A stretch of 46,202 bases of DNA from Bacteroidales bacterium UBA1181 (GTDB taxonomy: Bacteria; Bacteroidota; Bacteroidia; Bacteroidales; Paludibacteraceae). Location of the stretch: the NCBI GenBank assembly GCA_002310215.1, contig DBYR01000032.1, positions 6,836 through 53,037 on the forward strand. The letters run 5' to 3'. Below, piece by piece: positions 32,452 through 40,650 of this stretch (its first letter is position 1; each line of letters starts with the position of its first letter). The position numbers and the translations under genes are program-made. The notes under the pieces were generated by a model. That model was given only the letters and a program-made list of their open reading frames with translations, was not told the DNA's origin and did no database searches.

Positions 32452-33543
32452 ATGAAAAGATTTGTATTTATCAGCGCATGCATGGCTCTATTGGCTGGCT
32501 GCTCTCAACAAAAGCAAGAAATAACAATGGATAATCAGAAGCAAGAATTGTCTCTCACGCAGGAATGGGATAAGGTTTTCCCTTTAAGTGACAAGGTGAA
32601 TCATTCTAAAATCACGTTTCACAACCGCTACGGCATAACGCTGGCTGCTGATTTGTACGTGCCTAAAAATGCCGAAGGGAAAATGGCGGCAATCGCTGTC
32701 TCTGGTCCGTTCGGAGCTGTAAAGGAACAGACAAGCGGACTATATGCGCAGCACATGGCGGAGCGTGGATTCCTCACCCTTGCGTTCGACCCTTCGTTTA
32801 CGGGTGAATCGGGTGGCGAACCTCGCCGTATGGCTTCGCCCGATATCAACACGGAGGATTTCTTGGCGGCCGTCGATTATCTCTCAACTCGTGAAGATGT
32901 TGATGCTGAACGTATTGGAATCATAGGTGTTTGTGGATGGGGCGGTATGGCAGTGAACGCCGCCGCTATCGACCCAAGAATCAAAGCAACCGTGGCTTCT
33001 ACCATGTATGACATGAGCAAGGTGAACGCGGAGGGCTACTTTGCGAGTGAAAACACGCCGGAACAACGTATGGAAAAACGTAAGGCTATTGCCATGCAAC
33101 GTACAGAGGATTATCGCACAGGTGGTTACAAGCGAGCTGGTGGCGTGATCGACCCTCTTCCAGACGATGCGCCATGGTTCGTGAAGGATTACTATGATTA
33201 TTACAAAACGCCACGTGGCTACCATAAACGTAGCGGCAATTCCAACGACGGATGGAACGTGATCGGTTGCCAATCCTTCCTGAACCAACCTCTCCTTTGT
33301 TATGCGAACGAAATCAACACACCGGTGCTTTTGATCCACGGCGAAAAGGCTCACAGTCGCTACTTCAGCGAATATGCCTTCGAGAAAATGACGGGTAAAC
33401 AATGCGACGGCAAAAGCATGATAGAGGGCAATAAGGAAATCATGATTATTCCCGATGCTGTCCATACCGATCTCTACGATGACAAAAACGGAAAGATACC
33501 GTACGATAAAATCGAGACGTTTTTCAAGGAGAATTTGAAATGA
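32452..33543 (+). CDS. alpha/beta hydrolase lipoprotein
   Basis: A 363-residue protein with a lipoprotein signal (MKRFVFISACMALLAGC). The ATG at 32452 is chosen over a TTG at 32410 because it gives this signal. The body is an alpha/beta hydrolase of the dienelactone-hydrolase-like/YcjY group: FDPSFTGESGG, the nucleophile region IGVCGWGGMAV, and later VLLIHGEKAHSRYFSEYAF and IPDAVHTDLYDD with the probable Asp/Glu and His. The nucleophile seems to be Cys, as in dienelactone hydrolase. The substrate is unknown; an electrophilic lactone or ester is possible. It is the first of five genes in an AraC-associated cluster. Confidence 0.84.
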   Translation: MKRFVFISACMALLAGCSQQKQEITMDNQKQELSLTQEWDKVFPLSDKVNHSKITFHNRYGITLAADLYVPKNAEGKMAAIAVSGPFGAVKEQTSGLYAQHMAERGFLTLAFDPSFTGESGGEPRRMASPDINTEDFLAAVDYLSTREDVDAERIGIIGVCGWGGMAVNAAAIDPRIKATVASTMYDMSKVNAEGYFASENTPEQRMEKRKAIAMQRTEDYRTGGYKRAGGVIDPLPDDAPWFVKDYYDYYKTPRGYHKRSGNSNDGWNVIGCQSFLNQPLLCYANEINTPVLLIHGEKAHSRYFSEYAFEKMTGKQCDGKSMIEGNKEIMIIPDAVHTDLYDDKNGKIPYDKIETFFKENLK

Positions 33544-33585
33544 AACGGATGGATAGGAATATATTAAATTTATACAGCAAAAAAC

Positions 33586-34209
33586 ATGAAGGTGTTATTA
33601 ATCAACGGCAGTGCCCGCAAAAACGGCAATACGTTCCTCGCCTTGAACGAAATGGCTAAATCATTGGAGAAACAAGGCATAGAAACGGAAATCGTTCAGA
33701 TTGGCACAAAACCTGTCAGGGGATGCATCGCATGTGCGCAATGCCAAACAAAGCAATTGGGACGATGCGTATTCGACGATGATATTTGCAATCGTGTAGT
33801 GGAAAAGATGGAAGGCGCAGATGCCCTTGTAGTAGGTTCTCCCGTCTATTACGGACAACCGAATGGGTCAGTGCTTTCTCTTATCCAAAGAATGTTTTTC
33901 TCGGCAGGTGAAAAGGTGCAGAATAAACCGGCGGCGGCTGTCTGTGTGTGTCGTCGAGGGGGTGCAACGGCTGCGTTCCAGACGCTGAATATGCCTTTCC
34001 AGATGATGAACATGCCCGTTGTGAGTTCGCAATATTGGAACATTGTTTACGGACGTGAAGAGGGTCAGGCTTCTCTCGATACGGAGGGTATGCAAACTAT
34101 GCGTACGCTAGCCAACAACATGGCATTCCTGCTCAAACAGATTCATGCCAATGGAACGCCCCTCTATCCTGAACGGGAAGAATGGAAACCTATGCATTTT
34201 ATTAGATAA
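33586..34209 (+). CDS. flavodoxin-fold reductase, iron-sulfur flavoprotein-like
   Basis: A 207-residue NADPH-dependent FMN-reductase-type flavoprotein. The FMN phosphate loop is INGSARKNGNT near 6-16; the second FMN site is VVGSPVYYGQPNG. Between them Cys47, Cys50, Cys53 and Cys61 form C-x2-C-x2-C-x7-C, the compact motif that binds a [4Fe-4S] cluster in archaeal-type iron-sulfur flavoproteins. No signal peptide, so it is cytoplasmic, unlike its neighbours. It starts 42 bases after the hydrolase and ends 24 bases before the flavodoxin. Confidence 0.85.
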   Translation: MKVLLINGSARKNGNTFLALNEMAKSLEKQGIETEIVQIGTKPVRGCIACAQCQTKQLGRCVFDDDICNRVVEKMEGADALVVGSPVYYGQPNGSVLSLIQRMFFSAGEKVQNKPAAAVCVCRRGGATAAFQTLNMPFQMMNMPVVSSQYWNIVYGREEGQASLDTEGMQTMRTLANNMAFLLKQIHANGTPLYPEREEWKPMHFIR

Positions 34210-34233
34210 TAACGATAAAAAGATAAAGTGAAA

Positions 34234-34800
34234 ATGAAGAAAATAGTTTTATTCATCACCGCATTTATTGCAGTTGCATTAAGTGCATGTTCTCAAAGTA
34301 ATAACAATAAACAAAATCCTAATCAAATGGAAAACAAAACGTTAGTGGCTTATTTTTCGGCTTCGGGTGTAACGAAAAAGGTGGCTCAGGAACTTGCGGG
34401 AGTGGCAAATGCCGATCTCCACGAAATCAAACCCGAAAAGATTTACACCAGCGCTGATCTCGATTGGCACGACAAGAACTCACGCTCCTCTGTGGAGATG
34501 GCCGACAAGAATTCTCGTCCTGCCATCACGGATAAACTTGCCAACATGTCCGACTATCAGACAATTTACGTGGGTTTCCCTATCTGGTGGTACACTGCTC
34601 CTACAATCATCAACACCTTCTTCGAAAGCTATGATTTCAAAGGCAAAACCGTCTATTTGTTTGCTACAAGTGGCGGAAGTACCATCGACAAGGCTGTCCG
34701 TGACTTGAAAGCGGCTTATCCTGATATCAATATCAAAAATGGACGATTGCTCAACTCCGCAAGTAAGCAAGAGTTGCAGAACTTCGTGAAAGAACAATGA
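34234..34800 (+). CDS. flavodoxin lipoprotein
   Basis: A 188-residue protein: lipoprotein signal MKKIVLFITAFIAVALSAC, a short Asn/Gln-rich linker, then a flavodoxin domain. FMN loops are YFSASGVTKKVA and the GFPIWWYTAPTIINTF segment around the isoalloxazine; FATSGGST is the third. The WW pair marks the flavodoxin subfamily common in Bacteroidetes. ATG 34234 is preferred to GTG 34228. An exported flavodoxin is odd, because FMN and its reductants are cytoplasmic; alternatively the lipid anchors it in another orientation. It precedes the AraC gene. Confidence 0.87.
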   Translation: MKKIVLFITAFIAVALSACSQSNNNKQNPNQMENKTLVAYFSASGVTKKVAQELAGVANADLHEIKPEKIYTSADLDWHDKNSRSSVEMADKNSRPAITDKLANMSDYQTIYVGFPIWWYTAPTIINTFFESYDFKGKTVYLFATSGGSTIDKAVRDLKAAYPDINIKNGRLLNSASKQELQNFVKEQ

Positions 34801-34836
34801 TCCCTTGTGCGTTTTTCAATTCAATAATAATTGATT

Positions 34837-35724
34837 ATGAACGAGACACATTTCGATTCGGTGCAACAGTTTAACGACTACTACGGATTTGAGACCCTAC
34901 ATCCGCTTGTGAGTGTGGTGCGCTACGATAAGCAACTGCCTATCGATGAATGTTTGGTTCACTACGGCTTGTATGCGCTCTTCTTAAAGGAAAACAAAGG
35001 CTGTAAACTCTCGTATGGCCGCACGAAATATGACTTCGACGAGATGACTGTCACCTCATTCGCTCCTGGACAAACAATCCATATCGAGCCGAATCCCGAA
35101 GTCCCGAATCCCAAGTGGACGGGCTTGCTCTTCCATCCTGATTTCCTGGCTCGGACACAGCTCGGACGACAGATTTCCCGTTATGAGTTCTTCTCTTATT
35201 CAAGCAATGAGGCGTTGCATCTTTCCTCTGGCGAAATGGAGATTTTCCGTGGCGTCTTGTCGATGATTCAGCAGGAACTGCAACACGCTATCGACAAGCA
35301 TAGTCGTGAACTGATCGTTTCCAACATCGAACTCTTGCTCAACTATTGTCTGCGTTTCTACGACCGCCAGTTCATCACCCGAGAGGAAATCAACCATGTG
35401 ACCGTGCAGAAATTCGAATCACTGCTGAGCGATTACATCGACAATCAGGCTGAAACCAAAGGTATCCCAACCGTGGCTTATTTCGCTGAAAAATGTAATC
35501 TCACCCCAGGCTATTTTGGCGAATTGGTGAAAGTGGAAAGTGGTAAGACCGCGCAGGATTTCATTGCCGACCACATTGTAAGCCGTGCCAAGGAATTGCT
35601 CAACAACCAGACGCTCAGCATAGCTCAGGTAAGCGACCGACTGGGATTCGGCTACCCGCAGCACTTTGTCCGTTTCTTCAAGCGAAAAACCGGCAAAACG
35701 CCTTCCGAATACAGGGCGGCATAA
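34837..35724 (+). CDS. AraC family transcriptional regulator
   Basis: A 295-residue regulator. The N-terminal cupin-like sensor domain covers about 1-170 (FLKENKGCKLSYGRTKYDFDEMTVTSF), the C-terminal double HTH about 200-295 (YFAEKCNLTPGYFGELVKVE; AKELLNNQTLSIAQVSDRLG; FVRFFKRKTGKTPSEYRAA). It lacks a signal or membrane segment. It sits inside the redox-gene cluster and very likely controls it, perhaps in response to an electrophile or quinone; the ligand cannot be read. ATG 34837 is chosen over TTG 34831. The next gene follows after 12 bases. Confidence 0.92.
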   Translation: MNETHFDSVQQFNDYYGFETLHPLVSVVRYDKQLPIDECLVHYGLYALFLKENKGCKLSYGRTKYDFDEMTVTSFAPGQTIHIEPNPEVPNPKWTGLLFHPDFLARTQLGRQISRYEFFSYSSNEALHLSSGEMEIFRGVLSMIQQELQHAIDKHSRELIVSNIELLLNYCLRFYDRQFITREEINHVTVQKFESLLSDYIDNQAETKGIPTVAYFAEKCNLTPGYFGELVKVESGKTAQDFIADHIVSRAKELLNNQTLSIAQVSDRLGFGYPQHFVRFFKRKTGKTPSEYRAA

Positions 35725-35736
35725 AGTTAAATTGTC

Positions 35737-36849
35737 ATGAAACAGATTCTATTATTTTTACTTATCGTGCTTTTCTCATCCTGTTCTAAGGAGAGTGACG
35801 TCCTTGCGGAGCCTACTTCCCGCACCTTGATTGTTTACTATAGCTACACGGGCAATGTGCAAGCCATTGTTGATGAGTCATTGAAACTGACAGAGGCCGA
35901 TGTGGTGGAAATTCAACCAGCAGAGGAAGGACTGAAATACGAGGCTGACAACTACGCTCTTGGCAGCGCACTGATTGGTGCCATACGGGCAAATCCGGAC
36001 GATGCGGGAAGTTACCCCGAAATCAAATCTGTTGACATCGACTTCAGCCAATATGACAACATTATAGTGGCTACTCCGCTTTGGTGGAGCAATATGGCGG
36101 CTCCTATGCAGACCTTCCTTTTCCATAACGGAGGGAAAATGGCGGGGAAGAATATCGCACTGATTGTCTCAAGTGCGAGCAGTGGCATTTCATCGGTCGT
36201 GGACGATGCTCACAGATTGATTCCCGATGGGAATTTTTCCGACGAAGCCCTATGGATAAACAACAGTAACCGAAACAACATGCCTTCTTTGCTCGGCAAC
36301 TGGATCAAGACGCTTAATTTCTCAGACACTATGGCACAAAAACTTTTCATCACGGTTGGTAACGCTACAATCACCGCCACGATGGTCGATAATGTTGCCA
36401 CGCAAGCTCTCATTGCCGCACTGAAGGAGTCGCCCATCTCATACGAGGCCTCCGATTATGGCGATTTTGAGAAGGTGGGACCGCTCGGTCGCTCTCTGCC
36501 GACTGCAAACGAACAAACAACCACACAGGCTGGCGACATCGTGCTTTACAACGGCAATCAGATAGTGATTTTCTATGGTTCAAACTCATGGAGCTACACC
36601 CGTATAGGTAAAATCGACGACATCAGTCAGGAGAAGCTGAAATCCGTGTTGGGGGATGGAAATTGCACCATCACATTATCGTTGTCAAAGGATTTTTCGA
36701 CAGGGGTTCAAAAGGTTCATGGAGATGCCGATAATGCCATGAAAAGCTCCCGCTCTCCGATGTACGATTTGCAAGGGCATGAAATCACTGCTCCGACGAA
36801 TGGTCAGGTTTATATCCAGGATGGGAGAAAATGGTTGATTCAAGAATGA
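35737..36849 (+). CDS. lipoprotein with flavodoxin and cyclophilin-like domains
   Basis: A 370-residue protein with a lipoprotein signal (MKQILLFLLIVLFSSC). Residues about 28-200 are a flavodoxin (LIVYYSYTGNVQAIVDE; ATPLWWSNMAAPMQTFLFHNGG). Residues about 205-325 match the small cyclophilin-like beta-barrel fold found fused or next to flavodoxins (ITVGNATITATMVDNVATQALIAAL; YNGNQIVIFYGSNSWSYTRIGKI). The end, PMYDLQGHEITAPTNGQVYI, resembles the short C-terminal YDLQG segment seen in many Bacteroidales exported proteins. I infer an anchored redox protein acting outside the cytoplasm. It closes the AraC cluster and meets the next gene tail to tail, with no obvious terminator in the 13-base gap. 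Confidence 0.8.
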   Translation: MKQILLFLLIVLFSSCSKESDVLAEPTSRTLIVYYSYTGNVQAIVDESLKLTEADVVEIQPAEEGLKYEADNYALGSALIGAIRANPDDAGSYPEIKSVDIDFSQYDNIIVATPLWWSNMAAPMQTFLFHNGGKMAGKNIALIVSSASSGISSVVDDAHRLIPDGNFSDEALWINNSNRNNMPSLLGNWIKTLNFSDTMAQKLFITVGNATITATMVDNVATQALIAALKESPISYEASDYGDFEKVGPLGRSLPTANEQTTTQAGDIVLYNGNQIVIFYGSNSWSYTRIGKIDDISQEKLKSVLGDGNCTITLSLSKDFSTGVQKVHGDADNAMKSSRSPMYDLQGHEITAPTNGQVYIQDGRKWLIQE

Positions 36850-36862
36850 ACGATTCGGAAAA

Positions 36863-38221
36863 CTACAGTTCAAGTTTGTAATAGACGCATTCCGCATCAC
36901 GGTAAAACTCGGTGGCTCCCCAGCGTTGCCAATACTGGTGGGTTTTGAGGCGGTGAAGCACGGGGATGAAAACGAAGTCGTAGCGAGACCTCAACTCGGG
37001 CATTATGGAATTGAGCATGTCGTAGTTCAGACGTGTTCCACGGTAGGGCTCGGCTACGATGAACGAGAAAACCGCCGTGTAGCGACGTGCGTTAAGTCTG
37101 GCAAGTAAATCGGGAACCTCGGTGGCTATTTGTGATGATTCTTCCTCTATGCGGTAGTCGCTCATGTTCAGCAGGCCGACCACCTTCCCGTCGGTGTCCA
37201 CGGCTTTCACGCTCAACGGCCAGTTGAAATGTAGGTCGCGCACCCACGTCTCCACCTCATGACGGTCGAACCCGTATTGATGGACCATCCAGTCAACCGT
37301 CAGTGGCGCATCATCGGCGGTCATCCGCTTTAAGACATACGCTTTGTTAATCTTTACTGAATTGTAGGTCAGCAGTGTTTCGGGATGATACGACAATTTG
37401 GATTGCCGAAGCCCGGGAATACCCATGTCCTCTTCACGATTCAGGTAGATGTATTGTTCGGGCAGATGTTCGGCGAATTGCTGGTTGATGATGGAGAAGG
37501 CACCCTCCACATGGCGGTCGGCTTTCTCCACGCAGATGTCGAAGGTGTCGGTCGTCACGGCGGCGCCATAGGTGAATGCCACCATTCGTCCTTCGACAAA
37601 AATGCTTCCGCCCATCATTTCCAACGCCTCCCAATTGGCAAAAACAGTCTCCATCACCTGCCGTTCGGCTTCGATGGTCACGCTATCATCCGTTTTCTCC
37701 TCCTGCCATACTGCCATGAGTCGGCGGCAATCATCGAAAAGGTCTGGTGTGAGCGGACGATAGATGAAGTCGGGATGTTCCGCTCGGAAGCGGTTGACGT
37801 GATTCCGTTTGGCGTTGAGCTTTTTCCCATGAAGCGATGCGAGATCGGTTCGGAGATAAATATAGTCGTATTGATCACGACACGGTTCAATCTTAACGGT
37901 GTATGCGGGATGGGGATGGATGGCTTGCAGTTGTGAATCCTCCAGACCGATTACCATTAGATTGCCACCGCTGTCTTCGAACAGCTCCGTCAGCAGTTCT
38001 GGTTGCAAATCACCCGCCATGCAGACCATATAGGCCCGTTTACCCTCGAAGGTGAAGCGCAGCACCACAGCCTCCTTGCATACGCAGACCTCGGTGTGGA
38101 ACCAAAACTGCCAGCCCACAAGGTTGGCAAACGTGTAGTTGCAATTACGTCGTCCCGCCTTGAGCGACACGGACTGCACAGCCTTACGGTCGGAAATGGT
38201 CAACGGATGAAATGTCAGCAT
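36863..38221 (-). CDS. DUF2156/GNAT fusion protein
   Basis: A 452-residue cytoplasmic protein of two GNAT-fold parts. The N-terminal ~295 residues match DUF2156 (phosphatidylglycerol-lysyltransferase-C-like), seen in GKKLNAKRNHVNRFRAEHPDF and YLNREEDMGIPGLRQSKLSYHP. The rest is a separate acetyltransferase-like domain (VLKRMTADDAPLTVDWM; FSFIVAEPYRGTRLNYDML with the acetyl-CoA loop region degenerate). DUF2156 proteins use aminoacyl-tRNA or acyl donors; the substrate here is unknown and no membrane part is present. Start at ATG 38221 (MLTFHPLTISDRK) rather than GTG 38236. It ends 13 bases from the convergent lipoprotein. Confidence 0.8.
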   Translation of the reverse strand: MLTFHPLTISDRKAVQSVSLKAGRRNCNYTFANLVGWQFWFHTEVCVCKEAVVLRFTFEGKRAYMVCMAGDLQPELLTELFEDSGGNLMVIGLEDSQLQAIHPHPAYTVKIEPCRDQYDYIYLRTDLASLHGKKLNAKRNHVNRFRAEHPDFIYRPLTPDLFDDCRRLMAVWQEEKTDDSVTIEAERQVMETVFANWEALEMMGGSIFVEGRMVAFTYGAAVTTDTFDICVEKADRHVEGAFSIINQQFAEHLPEQYIYLNREEDMGIPGLRQSKLSYHPETLLTYNSVKINKAYVLKRMTADDAPLTVDWMVHQYGFDRHEVETWVRDLHFNWPLSVKAVDTDGKVVGLLNMSDYRIEEESSQIATEVPDLLARLNARRYTAVFSFIVAEPYRGTRLNYDMLNSIMPELRSRYDFVFIPVLHRLKTHQYWQRWGATEFYRDAECVYYKLEL

Positions 38222-38248
38222 TGTCTCTTCTATCACTATTCAAATCTA

Positions 38249-39247
38249 TTAATCATCGTTGTTTGTCGGGTTCTCCTTAAGCATTTTGATTGCCTTGTCG
38301 AAGTCGCTTTCCAGCATCCGCATTTCTCTTTCTCGGTATATTTCAAACTCACGTTCCGCCTTTTCAATCGCATCTTGGTGCGAAATTGTTCCGTTGCCTT
38401 CCAATATGTTTTTCCGAAGACGTAGAATTTGGTCGTCGAGTGCCGCGATCCAGTCGGCCATGGTCATGGGGTTCTGCTCCAAAGCTTGAAACTCCGCATA
38501 ATCGAGGAATTGGGAGGTGAGCAGGTTTAATCGTTGCAGTTCCAATTCTGTCAGATAGTTCTTGGCGATCTTCACGTCGTCACGGGTCACGTAGTTGCCC
38601 TTGAAGTTGGTCATGCCGACGAAGGGTTTTTCGTTATCCACCCGCTCATAAATCAACTCCGCAGCCGTATGTTCATGTACGGCATAGTGCATTTTGTTCT
38701 GCACGGTGGAGAAGAATTGTTTCGTCATGGAGGAGCGAGGATCGTAGTCGGTGGATGTGGCGTAGATGTCCGTCACCTGTTGGTAGAAATTGCGCTCGCT
38801 GCTGCGGATGTCGCGGATGCGTTGCAGCAACTCTTTGAAGTAGCGGTTCCCTCCCTGTTTCAGTCGTTCATCATCCAGGGTGAATCCCTTTTGGATATAC
38901 TCGTGCAACCGTTGTGTCGCCCACCGACGGAACCGCACCGCCACGGGTGATTGCACACGGTAGCCAAGGGCAATGATCATATCGAGATTGTAGTGGTCTA
39001 TGTTGCGTTTAACCTGCCGGGTACCTTCCTGCCGAACTAATAAGAATTTCTTATAAGTTCGATTGACATCCAATTCCGCATCTTTGTATATGCCTGAAAT
39101 ATGCATAGATATATTCTCCTGAGTGGTATCGTATATCATAGCCAATTGAGCTTGAGTCAGCCACACATCCTCGTCGGCGAAGCGCACATTGACGCTTATG
39201 CGGCCTTCATCGTCTTTGTAGAGTATTAGTTTATTTGTTTTGTCCAT
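38249..39247 (-). CDS. RhuM family protein 1
   Basis: A 332-residue RhuM-family protein, named after a Salmonella pathogenicity-island gene of unknown function and frequent in defence and mobile islands. Conserved parts are VWLTQAQLAMIYDTTQENIS (a winged-helix or HTH-like N-terminus), YNLDMIIALGYRVQSPVAVRFRRWAT, and TAAELIYERVDNEKPFVGMTNFKGN with VTRDDVKIAKNYL. The start is set at ATG 39247 (MDKTNKLILYKDD), giving the family's usual beginning; an upstream in-frame ATG at 39277 would add ten residues. It follows RhuM 2 in one operon. It may act as a DNA-binding or toxin-like protein, but this is not established. Confidence 0.85.
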   Translation of the reverse strand: MDKTNKLILYKDDEGRISVNVRFADEDVWLTQAQLAMIYDTTQENISMHISGIYKDAELDVNRTYKKFLLVRQEGTRQVKRNIDHYNLDMIIALGYRVQSPVAVRFRRWATQRLHEYIQKGFTLDDERLKQGGNRYFKELLQRIRDIRSSERNFYQQVTDIYATSTDYDPRSSMTKQFFSTVQNKMHYAVHEHTAAELIYERVDNEKPFVGMTNFKGNYVTRDDVKIAKNYLTELELQRLNLLTSQFLDYAEFQALEQNPMTMADWIAALDDQILRLRKNILEGNGTISHQDAIEKAEREFEIYREREMRMLESDFDKAIKMLKENPTNNDD

Positions 39248-39297
39248 TGTCTTTTCTGATAGTTTGAATTTATGCAACCGATGATGCGGAATTTAGA

Positions 39298-40437
39298 TTA
39301 TTTCCCCAGCAATCTCTCCAGTTCCTTGTCGAAGTCCGACATGAACAGACGGTCTTGGACGATGCGGTACTTCTCGAACTCCGATTCGGCAAAGGTTTTA
39401 GCCTCTTCCGCCGTCACTTTGCCATTGTCTTGCAATAGTTGGTAATCATCCATGGACAGGAAACGGTCGATGTGTTTTGCCCAATCCTCCATGGTCATCG
39501 GGATATGACGTTTCGCTCTGTTCTCGGCCAACTCAAGGAAAGCGTTCACCACCCGTCCGAGGCTATCCAGCTCATCGCTTTTCAGATAGTTTTTTGCGAT
39601 GGAAACGTCTGTTTTTACGATTTTGCCGTCGGGTGCGTTCTCCCAAGTGGTTAGACCCATGTGCTCCTTGTTGGCATCGGCACGGCTGACGATCAGTTCG
39701 GCGGCGGTGTGTCCATGTATGGCGTAGTGTAGTTTGTTCTGCACCTTCGCGAAAAACTGGCGTGTGGTCGGTGCATCCTTGTTGTAGTCGATAGCAGTGG
39801 CGTAGAGGTCGGTCACTTTCTGGTAGAGACGGCGCTCGCTCAGACGTATCTCGCGGATTTCCGACAATAGATGTTCGAAATAATCCACTGAGAGGAAGGT
39901 GCCGTTCTCCATGCGTTTCTTGTCCAGCACGTAGCCACGGATGGCGAACTGATGGAGCACGGATGTGGCCCATTGGCGGAACTGTGTGGCACGTAGACTG
40001 TTGACACGATAGCCAACAGCAATGATGGCATCGAGTTTATACATGACAACCATACGTTTCACTTGACGGTTGCCCTCCGTTTGAACTGTTTCCATTTTGG
40101 AAATAGTTGCCTCTTCAGTCAGTTCTCCCGTTTCAAATACATTAGCTAGATGCTTACTGATTGCAGGAATCCCCACATCAAAGAGAGCCGCCATAGCTTT
40201 CTGTGTACACCATATAGTCTCATTGGCATACAGCACTTCCACCCCGTTCGCTTGGCTCTGAGCCTGAAAAATCAGGAACTCGGCGGTGCTGTTGCGGATG
40301 GACAACGTTTTTTCATGCACGGGTGCATCTTCTGCAAACTGCCACTCACAGCCACAGGCATGGCAATGATACCTGTTTCCGACGGACTGTACCTCGTGAG
40401 ATTGGCATTTAGGACAGGTCATGTTGATTGATTTCAT
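39298..40437 (-). CDS. RhuM family protein 2 with N-terminal zinc ribbon
   Basis: A 379-residue paralogue of RhuM 1. The N-terminus carries a rubredoxin-like ribbon (CPKCQSHEVQSVGNRYHCHACG), absent from RhuM 1. The RhuM core follows: ETIWCTQKAMAALFDVGIPA, YKLDAIIAVGYRVNSLRATQFRQWAT, HTAAELIVSRADANKEHMGLT and KTDVSIAKNYL. Start at ATG 40437 is supported by a promoter-like -7 box at 40464-40471, which would make a start at 40563 impossible on that transcript. The ribbon suggests nucleic-acid binding. It is 50 bases from RhuM 1. Confidence 0.84.
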   Translation of the reverse strand: MKSINMTCPKCQSHEVQSVGNRYHCHACGCEWQFAEDAPVHEKTLSIRNSTAEFLIFQAQSQANGVEVLYANETIWCTQKAMAALFDVGIPAISKHLANVFETGELTEEATISKMETVQTEGNRQVKRMVVMYKLDAIIAVGYRVNSLRATQFRQWATSVLHQFAIRGYVLDKKRMENGTFLSVDYFEHLLSEIREIRLSERRLYQKVTDLYATAIDYNKDAPTTRQFFAKVQNKLHYAIHGHTAAELIVSRADANKEHMGLTTWENAPDGKIVKTDVSIAKNYLKSDELDSLGRVVNAFLELAENRAKRHIPMTMEDWAKHIDRFLSMDDYQLLQDNGKVTAEEAKTFAESEFEKYRIVQDRLFMSDFDKELERLLGK

Positions 40438-40463
40438 ACGTATTATCTTGTAAATTAATTTTC

Positions 40464-40471
40464 CAAAGTTA
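40464..40471 (-). promoter_or_regulatory. -7 box for the RhuM operon
   Basis: On the minus strand the bases read TAACTTTG, an exact TAnnTTTG, 27 bases before the start codon at 40437. A -33 box is not evident at the standard spacing. Confidence 0.5.
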
Positions 40472-40505
40472 CGAAATTTTTGGGAGATGGGGAAGGAAAC
40501 GTTGA

Positions 40506-40563
40506 GTGGGAGAGGGTGATTTATGTAGCATTCTATGGAAATGACCACATCGAGGTTGTACAT
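40506..40563 (-). pseudogene. relic fragment of a third RhuM-type gene
   Basis: On the minus strand the peptide YNLDVVISIECYINHP parallels YNLDMIIALGYRVQSP of RhuM 1. At the DNA level 20 of the first 24 bases of this core agree with the RhuM 1 gene (38970-38995 region). The fragment is short, lies upstream of the RhuM 2 promoter and is not followed by the rest of the domain. Confidence 0.4.
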
Positions 40564-40650
40564 TATTACTTCGCTAGAGCATTTGGACGAAGGTATTAAA
40601 AATTCTTTAATTGCTTCGGAAATTTGTTGCCTTATGGGTGGACGAATTTT

